Of a stretch of 64,000 bases of DNA, positions 35,989-45,447 are shown piece after piece. A program made the position numbers and the translations under genes. Source of the stretch: Acinetobacter sp. XS-4 (lineage in GTDB: Bacteria; Pseudomonadota; Gammaproteobacteria; Pseudomonadales; Moraxellaceae); contig NZ_CP094657.1 of the NCBI RefSeq assembly GCF_023920705.1, positions 62,001 to 126,000 on the forward strand. Reading direction: 5' to 3'. How positions within the stretch are numbered: the first letter of the stretch is position 1; each line of letters begins with the position of its first letter. Under the pieces are notes generated by a model. The model saw only the letters and a list, made by a program, of their open reading frames with translations. It was not told the origin of the DNA and did not search any database.

Positions 35989-37296
35989 TTATGAAGCTGC
36001 ACTACTTGGACTATCATTTTGTGGGATTGATTTTTTCCCCATCAAAATCTCAGTCCGAATATTTTGAGCAAGTTCAGCACACTCTGCATTCATGCCATTG
36101 ATCATAAAGGCATGACGAGTCATCACATTACTTGGGTTTGGCATTGCAACCAGTTGATAGCTGTCTTGAATTGCCTTGAGTTGATCATTCTCAAGATATA
36201 AAGCAGATTCTTTTGCATGAAGATGCTGTGCTAAACGTTGAGCAGCCTCTTTCGCATCAATTTGCATCGCTTCTACAGCATTACAAGTTGCACTACGAGT
36301 TTGCAAAGCAAAGCGTTTATCTTCACGGTAACGTTTATATAAAACGTCAGAGAGCAATTGGAATACGGTTCCAATCATGAGTAAACACTCTATAGCGTGA
36401 GTATGCGAGGTTGAAATCGCAAGTGTAGCGCCGTCAGCATTAAATTCATTTACAACTTCAATGTCTGCTAACTTTAATTGGTAATGTTTCACGCATAACT
36501 CAATACTCTTGTTTAAAAAGAGCTGACAGAGTTTAAAGTACGGAACAGATACCGATTGGTTAACACTGCTTAATAACTGTTTAGGGTCATAAAACTGAAT
36601 ATTGAGTGCCAAAGTATGTTGATCAGCTGAATCTGAAGTTTTTTCGGCTTGTTGGCGGACTGCTGGTTTAGCTTTGGCTTGTTGCTGAGCTTGAGCAACC
36701 AACGTTACCGTATTTTGTTTTTCTAGAGCCAGTGCTTGAGTTAACTGCTGAATTTCATGTTTCAAGCGGTTTTCTTCGTTAATGCGTGCCAAGTATTCGC
36801 TACGAGTTGGACGAGCAATCGCGCGATAAGCAAGCCATAATAAAACATGCAAAAACAGAGAAGCTAAGATTGCCAGCCATTGAGTGCGCAGAATTTCACC
36901 AATACTTGGCTGAATAAGCGTAATCTCGATAGAGCCCACTTTCTTTTCGTTTTGCAAAGCATCGCGAGCAAAAATCTCACCTTGGCGAGTTTTTGAAATT
37001 CCGCTCGTTGCCAGCACTTGTTTGTTGGCATCAAGAATGCGAATAGACGCAACGCTTGGATTGGTCGCATAGCGATTGGCAATCAGAGCTAAAGACACCG
37101 TATTGGCAGGTTCTAGCTCAGATAAGCTGTCTGCAACGAGCTGACTGGTCATGAGCTGACCTTGACTAGCACGGTTTTCATTGAGCTGGTGTGTCGTTGC
37201 AATCACCAATAAAAAGGTATGCAATGCAAAACTAACGATCAGTAGGCTAGCAAATAGCCCTTGTCTAGGCGCAATCAAGTTAAACTTCCAAGGCAA
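35989..37296 (-). CDS. YtjB/AhpA-like membrane protein
   Basis: A 435-aa protein. One transmembrane helix at about residues 13-33 is followed by a periplasmic domain of about 115 residues (SIRILDANKQVLATSGI, PAS/Cache-like composition) and a second helix near 150. A long cytoplasmic part then has a coiled-coil stretch (about 165-215) and a globular C-terminus. A gene of this type (ytjB/smp, once called a haemolysin-like virulence factor) lies divergent from serB in many gammaproteobacteria, which supports the call. Function is not established. No kinase, GGDEF or HAMP motif is recognisable. The C-terminal tail is low in complexity. Confidence 0.65.
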   Translation of the reverse strand: MPWKFNLIAPRQGLFASLLIVSFALHTFLLVIATTHQLNENRASQGQLMTSQLVADSLSELEPANTVSLALIANRYATNPSVASIRILDANKQVLATSGISKTRQGEIFARDALQNEKKVGSIEITLIQPSIGEILRTQWLAILASLFLHVLLWLAYRAIARPTRSEYLARINEENRLKHEIQQLTQALALEKQNTVTLVAQAQQQAKAKPAVRQQAEKTSDSADQHTLALNIQFYDPKQLLSSVNQSVSVPYFKLCQLFLNKSIELCVKHYQLKLADIEVVNEFNADGATLAISTSHTHAIECLLMIGTVFQLLSDVLYKRYREDKRFALQTRSATCNAVEAMQIDAKEAAQRLAQHLHAKESALYLENDQLKAIQDSYQLVAMPNPSNVMTRHAFMINGMNAECAELAQNIRTEILMGKKSIPQNDSPSSAAS

Positions 37297-37355
37297 TTAT
37301 ATTGAAATTCGATTATGATTCTTACAATAGTTGTCACTCAGACTAGAGTCAATTC

Positions 37356-38579
37356 ATGCGAGAAATCATTCTTATATCCTTTTTAGGACCAGACCAACCA
37401 AACCAGTTTACCCGATTAATGCAAGTACTATCCGTACATTCATTGCAAATACTGGATGTAGGTCAGGCTGTTATTCATAATCAACTCACATTGGGCATTG
37501 TAGTCGCTTCCGATAATGAAACTGCGACCGCATTGGCAATGAAAGAAATTCTGATTTTAGCACATGATATTGGCTTAACAGTGCGCTTTAAACCAATCAC
37601 AGGCGCAGAATACGATCAATGGGTAACTGAAGGTGGTCGTACTCGTTATATCGTCACGGCTTTAGCCCCTGAACTCACTGCTGCACACTTACAAGCAGTT
37701 ACACAAATTGTGTCTAGCCAAGGCTTTAACATTGAAACTGTTACCCGTTTATCGGGCCGTGTCGACTTTGAAAAGGATAGCGCATTCCCACGTCGTGCAT
37801 GTGTACAGTTTGGTTTAAGTAGCGGTCCAACTTTAGATGCACAAGCTATGCGTGCAGCATGTTTACTTCTTTCAAGTGAATTAAATATTGATGTTGCTGT
37901 TCAAGAAGACAATGCTTATCGACGTAACCGTCGTTTAGTTTGTTTTGATATGGATTCAACACTCATTGAACAAGAAGTGATTGATGAGTTGGCGATTGAA
38001 GCAGGGGTAGGCGCACAAGTTGCTGAAATTACTGAAAGAGCGATGCAAGGTGAACTTGATTTTCAGCAAAGCTTCCGTGCTCGTGTTGCATTATTAAAAG
38101 GGCTCGATGCTGCTGTTTTACCTAAAATTGCAGAGCGTTTAACCATTACTGAAGGTGCAGAGCGTCTTATCTCGACCTTAAAAGCACTGGGTTATAAAAC
38201 GGCAATTTTATCTGGTGGATTCCAGTATTTTGCTGAATATCTACAAGGTAAACTTGGTATTGATGAAGTTCATGCCAACATTTTAGATGTGCAAGATGGT
38301 TTTGTAACGGGTGAAGTGAAAGGTGCGATTGTTGATGGCGCCCGTAAAGCTGATCTATTACGCGAACTTGCAAATAAAATGGATATTTCTTTAGAACAAG
38401 CCATGGCAGTAGGCGATGGCGCAAACGATTTACCAATGCTTGCTATTGCAGGGCTTGGTGTAGCTTATCGTGCTAAACCTTTAGTTCGTCAAAATGCAAA
38501 TCAGGCAATTTCAAGTGTTGGCTTAGATGGGGTGCTGTATTTACTTGGCATGCATGATAAAGATTTAAACCGTGCTTAA
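37356..38579 (+). CDS. serB: Phosphoserine phosphatase
   Basis: Last step of serine synthesis: removes phosphate from L-phosphoserine. The 407-aa protein has an N-terminal regulatory region with two ACT-like repeats (residues 1-170) and a C-terminal HAD phosphatase. The nucleophile and acid are Asp198 and Asp200 in CFDMDSTLIEQEVID, followed by ILSGGFQYFAEYL and VGDGANDLPML. The ACT region is longer than in E. coli SerB and suggests feedback by an amino acid. It diverges from the YtjB-like gene and is followed by a strong terminator. Confidence 0.96.
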   Translation: MREIILISFLGPDQPNQFTRLMQVLSVHSLQILDVGQAVIHNQLTLGIVVASDNETATALAMKEILILAHDIGLTVRFKPITGAEYDQWVTEGGRTRYIVTALAPELTAAHLQAVTQIVSSQGFNIETVTRLSGRVDFEKDSAFPRRACVQFGLSSGPTLDAQAMRAACLLLSSELNIDVAVQEDNAYRRNRRLVCFDMDSTLIEQEVIDELAIEAGVGAQVAEITERAMQGELDFQQSFRARVALLKGLDAAVLPKIAERLTITEGAERLISTLKALGYKTAILSGGFQYFAEYLQGKLGIDEVHANILDVQDGFVTGEVKGAIVDGARKADLLRELANKMDISLEQAMAVGDGANDLPMLAIAGLGVAYRAKPLVRQNANQAISSVGLDGVLYLLGMHDKDLNRA

Positions 38580-38594
38580 CCTATAGGGCTAAGC

Positions 38595-38628
38595 TTTAAG
38601 CGCTACTTCAGAGTAGCGCTTTTTTTAT
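38595..38628 (+). terminator. Terminator after serB
   Basis: AAGCGCTACT-tcag-AGTAGCGCTT followed by six T, 18 bases past the stop. Confidence 0.92.
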
Positions 38629-38988
38629 GCAGAATAGTCATAAAAACAAGCATGTTATGCTCAAATCGTGCACAGAAAAAAGGCAATAAAAAAATCTGAA
38701 AAAAACTTATTTTGGTCCTTAAAAACAGCATATTTTTTTGTAATGACACGCCAGAATTGATGCCATATAGGAAATCGAACTTTTTGAATTTTACAAAAAT
38801 GTAATGACAAAAGAATGTTGCGACAAAATATGTCGCATTAAGAAAAAACGGGTCTTTTTTTCTAAAAAAAAACATCCATAATGCATCCTAAGCTTCAACA
38901 CAAATTATGAATTAAAGTTGTTTTTGGAATGAGGTCGGGTTTTTAAGACCGAATCTTTTTAGACGTTTTCATTAAGACGGAGGTTTCT
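38629..38988. other. serB - small membrane gene intergenic region
   Basis: About 360 bp, AT-rich, with several homopolymer A or T runs. It presumably holds the promoter of the downstream 111-aa gene. A weak GGTC/GACC stem with a following TCTTTTT near 38933-38962 could be an attenuator. No coding frame or RNA family is supported. Confidence 0.4.
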
Positions 38989-39324
38989 ATGGTAACAGCG
39001 AATTTTGCCGCTATCGCCGGATTCAGCTTGATCGCTGTCGCGCTTGTTGCTGTTTTCTTTTCTCCTTACCGTCGTTGGCTTGGTTTTATGCTTGCAGGGA
39101 TGTTCTTTTGGGGGCTATTGGAAGTGGTCCGTTTTGGAGTTCAAGTCACTTTTGAAATGCCAGTCACATATAGTTATTTAACTGCACTAAGTCTAGCGAT
39201 GGTAATGGTTACATTTGTTTTGTTACGTGAGGATAAACAGGCACAAAAGGCTTTGGCAAATCGCCAATATATAGAACACACGCCAGTATATGAAGATGAT
39301 CAGCAGCAATGTTCTAGCCGATAA
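38989..39324 (+). CDS. Small membrane protein of unknown function, 111 aa
   Basis: Three predicted transmembrane helices (about residues 5-24, 30-52 and 58-78) are followed by a hydrophilic, Gln-rich cytoplasmic tail (KQAQKALANRQYIEHTPVY). The ribosome-binding site GGAGG, five bases before the ATG, is strong. A terminator follows, so the gene is monocistronic. I do not recognise the family. It is probably an inner-membrane protein conserved in the genus. Confidence 0.7.
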   Translation: MVTANFAAIAGFSLIAVALVAVFFSPYRRWLGFMLAGMFFWGLLEVVRFGVQVTFEMPVTYSYLTALSLAMVMVTFVLLREDKQAQKALANRQYIEHTPVYEDDQQQCSSR

Positions 39325-39344
39325 TTAAATTGTTATCTAACGGT

Positions 39345-39372
39345 AAAGAGGTATGCACAGCATGCCTTTTTT
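39345..39372 (+). terminator. Terminator after the 111-aa membrane protein gene
   Basis: AGGTATGC-aca-GCATGCCT (one T-G pair) followed by TTTTT. Confidence 0.8.
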
Positions 39373-39569
39373 ATTTACGAAACGTGATTTTTATTATACA
39401 AAGCATTTATTAAAAAATAGCCAGTTATGCTAGGATATACGCGTCTGTTGACGTTTCATTTAGATTGCGTTGCCAGCTAAAAATTATCAGTTGATGCACA
39501 AAACACAGGCAACGGTATGTCCTTGCTGAGTTTTGCTATACAGTTTTCATAAAAATACAATAGGCGTGA

Positions 39570-40055
39570 ATGTTCATGAAACTTTCTTCTATACCTGTAG
39601 TTAAATTACCTCTCGTTGATGTCAGTACAGACCCGTTAGATTTATTGGTAGCAGGTTTAGTGCTGCGTATGAAGCAATTGGCACGTACTAGCCCTAAGTT
39701 TATTGAATTGATTCATGACCGCGCGTTCCGTATTCAGATTGGTACGGATTTAGGTGTTGCACGTCAGATCATTATTAATAATGGACAGATTGATACTGTT
39801 GCAGGTGCAGCTGAAAAAGCTGACTTTATCTTGCAGTTTGCAGATAGTGAGCAGGGTGTAAAAACTTTGATTAAAGGTGACCCAACAGCATTTATGACAG
39901 GCATGCAAAACGGCAGTATTAAAATGGAAGGAGACTTCAGCCTACTCGTTTGGTTTAACCAAGTGGCTAGACTTATTCCACCTAAGTTGCCAAAACCAGT
40001 TAAAGAGAAAGTACGTCAAGCACGTGCTTTTATTAAAGAGAAAACTGGTCGTTAA
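39570..40055 (+). CDS. SCP2 sterol-binding domain protein
   Basis: A 161-aa protein with an SCP2-like lipid-binding fold: FRIQIGTDLGVARQIIINNGQI, DFILQFADSEQGVKTLIKGDPTAFMTGMQNGSIKMEGD. E. coli UbiT (YhbT), an accessory factor for oxygen-independent ubiquinone synthesis, is in this family, and UbiJ has a similar domain. Neither ubiU nor ubiV is adjacent here, and Acinetobacter is an aerobe, so the name UbiT is not applied. Two ATG codons (39570 and 39576) are possible starts. A terminator follows, shared with the convergent dtd gene. Confidence 0.75.
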   Translation: MFMKLSSIPVVKLPLVDVSTDPLDLLVAGLVLRMKQLARTSPKFIELIHDRAFRIQIGTDLGVARQIIINNGQIDTVAGAAEKADFILQFADSEQGVKTLIKGDPTAFMTGMQNGSIKMEGDFSLLVWFNQVARLIPPKLPKPVKEKVRQARAFIKEKTGR

Positions 40056-40062
40056 TCGCCAG

Positions 40063-40098
40063 ATATAAAAAAACTCCCATTTGGGAGTTTTTTTATAT
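40063..40098. terminator. Bidirectional terminator between the SCP2 gene and dtd
   Basis: AAACTCCCA-tt-TGGGAGTTT flanked by A and T runs. It ends immediately before the dtd stop codon. Confidence 0.88.
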
Positions 40099-40542
40099 CT
40101 ACGCTTCGACTTCTAGATTGAACGTCACAGGGCCATCATTAATGAGATGAACCTTCATATCGGCTGCAAAAATACCGGTTTGAACTTTTTCAAATTGTGA
40201 ATGGGTATATTCAACCAGCTGCTCATATAACGCTTTGGCATCTGCTGGTGGCATAGCTGGACCAAAATCTGGACGTAAACCTTTTTGCGTTTGAGCCATC
40301 AGGGTAAATTGTGAAACAAGCAGGATTCCACCATGTGCTTGAGAGACATTCCAGCCCATTTTGCCTTGTTCGTCATCAAAGATACGATATTTCAAAATCT
40401 TATCAATAAGCTTTTGGCCAATTGCTAAAGTGTCATCACGGCCGATGCCTAAAAAAACCAGTAGTCCGTGTTGGATTTCACCAGTAGTCTTACCGTCAAC
40501 CACCACTTTGGCTTCAAGAACTCGTTGTATTAAAGCGCGCAT
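40099..40542 (-). CDS. dtd: D-aminoacyl-tRNA deacylase
   Basis: Proofreading enzyme that hydrolyses D-aminoacyl-tRNAs such as D-Tyr-tRNA. The 147-aa protein begins MRALIQRVLEAKVVVDGK, a hallmark N-terminus, and carries the SQFTLMAQTQKGLRPDFGPAM block and the C-terminal cis-Pro motif in NDGPVTF. The start at 40542 is chosen because its N-terminus matches the family; a start seven codons upstream (40563) has no better ribosome-binding site. It is monocistronic, divergent from pncB. Confidence 0.94.
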   Translation of the reverse strand: MRALIQRVLEAKVVVDGKTTGEIQHGLLVFLGIGRDDTLAIGQKLIDKILKYRIFDDEQGKMGWNVSQAHGGILLVSQFTLMAQTQKGLRPDFGPAMPPADAKALYEQLVEYTHSQFEKVQTGIFAADMKVHLINDGPVTFNLEVEA

Positions 40543-40710
40543 AGTTAAAGCAAATTTCTGCAATTAATTGAATTGATTTAGTTTAGCAGAATTTAAATTA
40601 AATGATTTTTAAAAGGAAATTTCATGGAATTGCAACAATGGTCTAAAAGCTCGCAATTGATTTATAAAAATATGCTTTAATGCTAAGAAGCAAGCGAATA
40701 ATCATTGACT

Positions 40711-41925
40711 ATGTCTCCAATTATCCATTCTTTACTAGATACAGACTTGTACAAATTTACGATGTTACAAGTGGTTTTGCATAAATTCCCGCAAACCCAT
40801 AGTGTCTATCATTTCCGCTGTAGAAATTTAGAAGACACAGTCTACCCACTAGTAGATATTCTGGATGATTTAAACGAGCAACTCGACTACTTATGTAGCC
40901 TTAAATATAAAGAAGACGAGCTTCAATATTTGCGTAAATTACGCTTTATAAAAAGTGACTTTGTTGATTATTTAGAACTATTTCAGCTGAAGCGACGCTT
41001 TATTCAGGCAAGCATCGATGCCGAAGGCCGTTTGGATATTCATATTGAAGGTCCGATGGTTCAAGCCATGATGTTTGAAATTTTTGTATTGGCAATTGTA
41101 AATGAACTTTATTTTAGCCGTATCAAAACCGATGAAGTATGGGCTGAAGGTGAACGCCGTTTAAAAGCCAAGCTTGAATTGATTCAGGAATATGAAAAAA
41201 CACAAAAACCGAATGACCCGCCATTCTTAGTTTCTGATTTTGGTACACGTCGCCGTTATAGCTTCGTATGGCAAAAACATGTGGTGGCAGCCTTTCATAA
41301 AACAGTACCAAATGTGTTCCGTGGTACAAGTAATGTCTTGCTTGCAAAAGAGTTAAATATTACCCCAATCGGTACGATGGCTCATGAATTCCTACAGGCT
41401 TTTCAGGCACTTGATGTACGACTGCGTGATTTTCAAAAAGCTGCTTTAGAAACATGGGTACAAGAGTATCGTGGCGATTTAGGAATTGCCCTAACTGACG
41501 TCGTTGGTATGGATGCTTTCCTCAGAGATTTTGACTTGTATTTTGCGAAACTCTTTGATGGTTTACGTCATGACAGCGGTGACCCCTATGAATGGGGCGA
41601 TAAGGCCTATGCGCATTATCGTAAATTAAAAATTGATACCAAAACCAAGATGCTGACTTTTAGCGATGGTCTTAATTTGCCAAAAGCATGGGAATTACAT
41701 CAATACTTCAAAGATCGTTTTCAGGTAAGTTTCGGTATTGGAACTAATTTGACCAATGACATGGGCCAAAAGCCGCTCAATATTGTGTTAAAACTAGTCG
41801 AATGTAATGGTCAGTCGGTTGCGAAAATCTCTGATAGTCCCGGTAAAACTATGACTGATAACGATACTTTCTTGGCCTATTTACGTCAGGTTTTTGAAAT
41901 AGAAGAACTTGAAGAAGTGGTTTAA
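40711..41925 (+). CDS. pncB: Nicotinate phosphoribosyltransferase
   Basis: Converts nicotinate to nicotinate mononucleotide using PRPP and ATP; it follows PncA in NAD salvage. The 404-aa protein has [20 protein letters not shown] at the N-terminus, [54 protein letters not shown] and [12 protein letters not shown], all typical PncB blocks. The ATG at 40711 is chosen over a TTG two codons upstream. It is separate from pncA, which lies 36 kb upstream in this window. A strong hairpin without a T run follows the gene. Confidence 0.95.
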   Translation: MSPIIHSLLDTDLYKFTMLQVVLHKFPQTHSVYHFRCRNLEDTVYPLVDILDDLNEQLDYLCSLKYKEDELQYLRKLRFIKSDFVDYLELFQLKRRFIQASIDAEGRLDIHIEGPMVQAMMFEIFVLAIVNELYFSRIKTDEVWAEGERRLKAKLELIQEYEKTQKPNDPPFLVSDFGTRRRYSFVWQKHVVAAFHKTVPNVFRGTSNVLLAKELNITPIGTMAHEFLQAFQALDVRLRDFQKAALETWVQEYRGDLGIALTDVVGMDAFLRDFDLYFAKLFDGLRHDSGDPYEWGDKAYAHYRKLKIDTKTKMLTFSDGLNLPKAWELHQYFKDRFQVSFGIGTNLTNDMGQKPLNIVLKLVECNGQSVAKISDSPGKTMTDNDTFLAYLRQVFEIEELEEVV

Positions 41926-41975
41926 GTAAAAAATAGTCTCACTATTTTGTATCTTTAAAAGTAAGAATGCCGATA

Positions 41976-42010
41976 TCTGATTTTCTGCTAAAGAGTAGCA
42001 GAAAATCAGA
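41976..42010. repeat. Perfect 15-bp inverted repeat between pncB and the rhodanese gene
   Basis: TCTGATTTTCTGCTA-aagag-TAGCAGAAAATCAGA. The stem is long and perfect, but only GTTTGTT follows, not a good T run, so it is a weak terminator at best. An mRNA stabiliser or protein-binding palindrome is possible. Confidence 0.6.
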
Positions 42011-42066
42011 GTTTGTTAGATATATGCTTATGCTAATATGAAATTATGCTGGTATAAAAAGAAACC

Positions 42067-42921
42067 ATGACGATGACACTCCCGGATTTTAAACTCGATT
42101 TATTAATTGAAGCAGAAGAATTAGTACCGTATTTAGGCAATGAATATATTCGCATTGTAGATTTGAGCCGTGCGTCTGTTTATGAGCAACTTCATATTCC
42201 ACATGCCATTCACTTACAGCCTAAATGGTTAGTAGCCCAACACGAAGAAGCCACTGGCATTTTGCCAGATGAAGCGGGTTTACAAGCACTGATTGAAAAA
42301 TTGAATATTTCACCTAATCATCATGTTGTGGTCTATGACGATGAGGGCGGGGCATGGGCTGGACGTTTAATCTGGAATTTGCATTGCTTAGGATTCACCC
42401 GTACCAGTTTAATTAATGGCGGTATTCATGCGTGGTTAGGAGCTGGGTTGCCAACTACAGCAGAAGTCGAAAAAGTTTCTCCTGTTGCAGACTTAATTCA
42501 AATTGATTTATCACACACTGCTCAGTTTCGTGTGAACTATGAAGAACTACGTCAACAAGTTGAACAAGAAAATGTTCAATTGTGGGATTGCCGGACGAGT
42601 GATGAATATAGTGGGGTCCGTTTAGCAGCGCGACGCGGCGGTCACATTCCAAATGCCCTCCATTTTGAATGGAGTACTGCACTTAATCGTCAAAATCATC
42701 TAAAATTGCACCCGCTTGAACGCACGCGGCAGCGCCTTGAACAACTCGGGTTCGATTTACAGCAACCTGTAGTCGTGTACTGCCAGTCACATCACCGTTC
42801 TGGTTTGGCCTATATTTTGGCTAGGCTCTTGGGCTGGGAAGCCAAAGCCTATGATGGTGCGTGGAGTGAATGGGGCAATCGCCTCGATAGTCCTATTATT
42901 ACTGGAGAATCACCGTCGTGA
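42067..42921 (+). CDS. Two-domain rhodanese-like sulfurtransferase
   Basis: A 284-aa protein with two tandem rhodanese domains. The N-terminal domain (about 10-130) retains the fold ([39 protein letters not shown]) but lacks the catalytic cysteine. The C-terminal domain carries it: Cys239 in [13 protein letters not shown]. Such SseA/thiosulfate sulfurtransferase-like enzymes transfer sulfane sulfur to acceptors such as cyanide or thiols. The active loop CQSHHRSG differs from typical sequences. The stop overlaps the psd start by three bases (GTGA), so the two are coupled. Confidence 0.87.
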   Translation: MTMTLPDFKLDLLIEAEELVPYLGNEYIRIVDLSRASVYEQLHIPHAIHLQPKWLVAQHEEATGILPDEAGLQALIEKLNISPNHHVVVYDDEGGAWAGRLIWNLHCLGFTRTSLINGGIHAWLGAGLPTTAEVEKVSPVADLIQIDLSHTAQFRVNYEELRQQVEQENVQLWDCRTSDEYSGVRLAARRGGHIPNALHFEWSTALNRQNHLKLHPLERTRQRLEQLGFDLQQPVVVYCQSHHRSGLAYILARLLGWEAKAYDGAWSEWGNRLDSPIITGESPS

Positions 42922-43769
42922 GTTTCACATCTCGATTAAAAAAAGAATTATTTATTAAGGCACAAAACCTTGTACCACAGCATCAATTGAGCCGTGTGGT
43001 AGGTAAAGTTGCTGCGAGTGAAAATCCAGTTGTAAAAACTGCTGTTATTCATGCATTTAAAACCAAATATGGGATTGATTTATCGATTGCTGAACAAGGC
43101 AATGCACTGAAATATAAATCTTTTAATGACTTTTTTACTCGTGCTTTAAAAGATGGTGTGCGTCTAGTTGACGAAAATACAGATAGCATTGTGTCACCTG
43201 CTGATGGTGCTATTTCTCAGATTGGTAAAATTACTGCGGGTGAAGTATTTCAAGCAAAAGGCCAAAGCTTCTCTGTAGAGAAACTCATTGGCGATCCTCA
43301 ACTTGCTCAGCCGTTTCAAGAAGGCGAGTTCGCGACAGTCTATCTATCTCCACGCGATTACCACCGTGTACATATGCCGTTTGCAGGTACATTAACTGAA
43401 ACTTTGTATGTACCAGGTGAGCTATTTTCGGTCAATCAGGTGACTGCTGAAAATGTACCGGGGCTATTTGCCCGCAATGAACGCATGGTGTGTTTGTTTG
43501 ATACTGAACTTGGCCGTATGGCTGTTGTGTTAGTGGGTGCAATGATTGTTGCTGGTATTGAAACTGTGGCGACAGGTAAAGTGAAACCTTCAGGTCGTAT
43601 CGAATTACAGCATCATCAGTTAAAGCTAGAGAAAGGTGCTGAGCTTGGACGTTTTTATTTAGGTTCTACAGCAGTTATTTTATTTGAAAAAGATAAGATC
43701 GAATGGGAACAACGTTTTAAAGCTGAGTCTGTGGTTGTAATGGGCGAGCGCATGGGACATACAGTTTAG
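42918..43769 (+). CDS. psd: Phosphatidylserine decarboxylase proenzyme
   Basis: Makes phosphatidylethanolamine from phosphatidylserine at the inner membrane. The 283-aa proenzyme contains the self-cleavage motif LGST (Gly249-Ser250), where Ser250 becomes the pyruvoyl group of the alpha chain. Also typical are [40 protein letters not shown] and PGELFSVN. The start is GTG, overlapping the rhodanese stop (GTGA), and a strong terminator follows, so the pair is a two-gene operon. Confidence 0.95.
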   Translation: MSFTSRLKKELFIKAQNLVPQHQLSRVVGKVAASENPVVKTAVIHAFKTKYGIDLSIAEQGNALKYKSFNDFFTRALKDGVRLVDENTDSIVSPADGAISQIGKITAGEVFQAKGQSFSVEKLIGDPQLAQPFQEGEFATVYLSPRDYHRVHMPFAGTLTETLYVPGELFSVNQVTAENVPGLFARNERMVCLFDTELGRMAVVLVGAMIVAGIETVATGKVKPSGRIELQHHQLKLEKGAELGRFYLGSTAVILFEKDKIEWEQRFKAESVVVMGERMGHTV

Positions 43770-43794
43770 TCACTTTTATAGCTCGTATCATACA

Positions 43795-43833
43795 AATAAG
43801 CCCTGAATTTAATTATTCAGGGCTTATTTTTTC
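43795..43833 (+). terminator. Terminator after psd
   Basis: ATAAGCCCTGAAT-ttaatt-ATTCAGGGCTTAT followed by TTTTT. Confidence 0.92.
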
Positions 43834-44196
43834 TTTCAATTAATAAAAGTAAAATATATAACCATGTCTGAATTTATATTATATGTAAATGTAATTATTA
43901 TTAAGTGATCTAATTTGGTACGTTATATAAGCTAGTCTATAAATATGTATATGAAGAGAGCAAAAATATTAATACGATTTAAAATTAATGAATAAAAATA
44001 GAAATAAATATTTAAGTTAGACTTAAGTCGTAGTTTTAGTTTTATTTAAAGATAAGTTATTAAATATAAAAAATTATTTATTTTTTTCTAAACGTGAAGC
44101 GCTTTTTAGATATTACACAGCCTTTAGCCTTGGCACAATGCTTGCTAACTATTCAAGACCTTACTGTAATTTTCATATTTTTTAGGTTCTGAAATC
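43834..44196. other. psd-acetamidase intergenic region
   Basis: About 360 bp, very AT-rich, with no ORF or RNA fold that I can support. Its one clear signal is the sigma-54-type promoter at 44130-44146. Upstream activator sites, if any, should lie between 43900 and 44100, but I see no clear palindrome of the NtrC type. Confidence 0.5.
44130..44146 (+). promoter_or_regulatory. Sigma-54 (RpoN) promoter upstream of the acetamidase gene
   Basis: TTGGCACAATGCTTGCT matches the -24/-12 consensus TGGCACR-N4-TTGCW, with the GG and GC dinucleotides at the exact required spacing. It lies about 50 bp before the start codon. Confidence 0.75.
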
Positions 44197-45417
44197 ATGT
44201 TAAAAGTTAAACGCCTGACAGCTTCGGTTTTATCTGTACTTTGTATTTCACTCACTCATGCCAATGATTTTAAAGTTTTAAATCAAATTTCAAAACAGCC
44301 TACTCAACTTCAAAGTGGCGAATATAAAGGTAATTATTACGTTCCTTCTACTTTAAACACCATCATATGGGGTTATTTACCAAATCGGGACGCTAAACCC
44401 GTGCTTACTGTTCCGTCGGGCAGTGTTGTGACATTTGATACGGTTTCTCATGAGGGTTTGCTTGAAGACCAAGGACGTAACGCTGAAAAGTTCTTTCAAT
44501 CGAAAGGAGTAAAATCTAATGAAATCTTGGAAGATGCAAAAAAAATTACGCAGTCAAATTTAAAGCATGATTTTCATAAAGATGGACCACATATTGTGAC
44601 AGGCCCTGTTGCGATCGAAGGTGCACAACCCGGTGATATTTTGAAAGTTGAAGTGCTTAAAGTTGAGCCGCGTGTTCCTTATGGTGTTATTTCAAATCGA
44701 CATGGTAAGGGTGCTTTAGTGGGGGAATTTCCTAAAAAAGCAAAGCAAGAAAATGCGTCGGCTGAGCATCCTGAACGTTATGGGAATGTCTCAATTTTCA
44801 CACCAATTGAAAAAAATGCTCAAGGTGAATATGAAGGTGTATTAAAAACAGAATCGGGTAAATCAATACGTTTCCCGTTGTATCCTTTTATGGGAATTAT
44901 GGGCGTAGCGGCAAATACTTCTGAGCCTGTGCATTCTGTACCACCTGCGATGTATGGTGGAAATATTGATATTAATGAACTAGGTGCAGGTTCAACAGCC
45001 TATTATCCGGTTCAGGTCAAAGGCGCATTATTCTATACGGGTGATAGTCATTTTGCGCAAGGGGATGGTGAAGTTGCATTAACTGCACTAGAAGCTTCAG
45101 CACGTGCGACCCTAAAATTTACCTTGCTCAAAGCAGGTAAAGATAAAATACCGGGTAAAGATTTAAAACAACCTTTAGCTGAAAATGCTGAGTTTTGGAT
45201 TACGCCGGGACTTGATGAAGATTTAGATGAAGCCATGAAAAAATCTACACGTGAAGCTATTCGTTTCTTAAATCAAGAATATGGTATTGATGAAGCAACA
45301 GCGTATGCGTATTTAAGTGCCGCAACTGATTTTGAAGTTTCACAAGTTGTAGATAAAACCAAAGGCATTCATGCAAAAATCAGAAAAGCTGATTTTAAAG
45401 AATTTGAAAGTAAATAG
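44197..45417 (+). CDS. Exported acetamidase/formamidase family protein
   Basis: A 406-aa member of the FmdA/AmdA family. A signal peptide (residues 1-22, ending SLTHA) directs it to the periplasm. The catalytic part has family blocks: IEGAQPGDILKVEVLKVEP, FPLYPFMGIMGVAAN, PAMYGGNIDINELGAGSTAYYPV and FYTGDSHFAQGDGEVALTALE. Such enzymes hydrolyse short amides such as formamide or acetamide to the acid and ammonia. An exported form with a sigma-54 promoter suggests nitrogen scavenging from amides. Formamide is released by HutG in this window, but that is cytoplasmic. Exact substrate is unproven. Confidence 0.88.
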   Translation: MLKVKRLTASVLSVLCISLTHANDFKVLNQISKQPTQLQSGEYKGNYYVPSTLNTIIWGYLPNRDAKPVLTVPSGSVVTFDTVSHEGLLEDQGRNAEKFFQSKGVKSNEILEDAKKITQSNLKHDFHKDGPHIVTGPVAIEGAQPGDILKVEVLKVEPRVPYGVISNRHGKGALVGEFPKKAKQENASAEHPERYGNVSIFTPIEKNAQGEYEGVLKTESGKSIRFPLYPFMGIMGVAANTSEPVHSVPPAMYGGNIDINELGAGSTAYYPVQVKGALFYTGDSHFAQGDGEVALTALEASARATLKFTLLKAGKDKIPGKDLKQPLAENAEFWITPGLDEDLDEAMKKSTREAIRFLNQEYGIDEATAYAYLSAATDFEVSQVVDKTKGIHAKIRKADFKEFESK

Positions 45418-45419
45418 TT

Positions 45420-45446
45420 AAAAAAGGGAGCTAGGCTCCCTTTTAA
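45420..45446. terminator. Bidirectional terminator between the acetamidase and ModA-like genes
   Basis: AAAAGGGAGC-tag-GCTCCCTTTT between the two convergent genes. Confidence 0.85.
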
Positions 45447-45447
45447 G

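Noticed and set aside
38603..38875. 90-codon minus-strand frame, Phe/Leu-rich
   Set aside because: Overlaps the serB terminator, lacks a ribosome-binding site, and its composition reflects poly-A/poly-T sequence.
39468..39516. CGTTGCC/GGCAACG inverted repeat upstream of the SCP2 gene
   Set aside because: Only seven pairs around a long unstructured loop; not distinguishable from chance.
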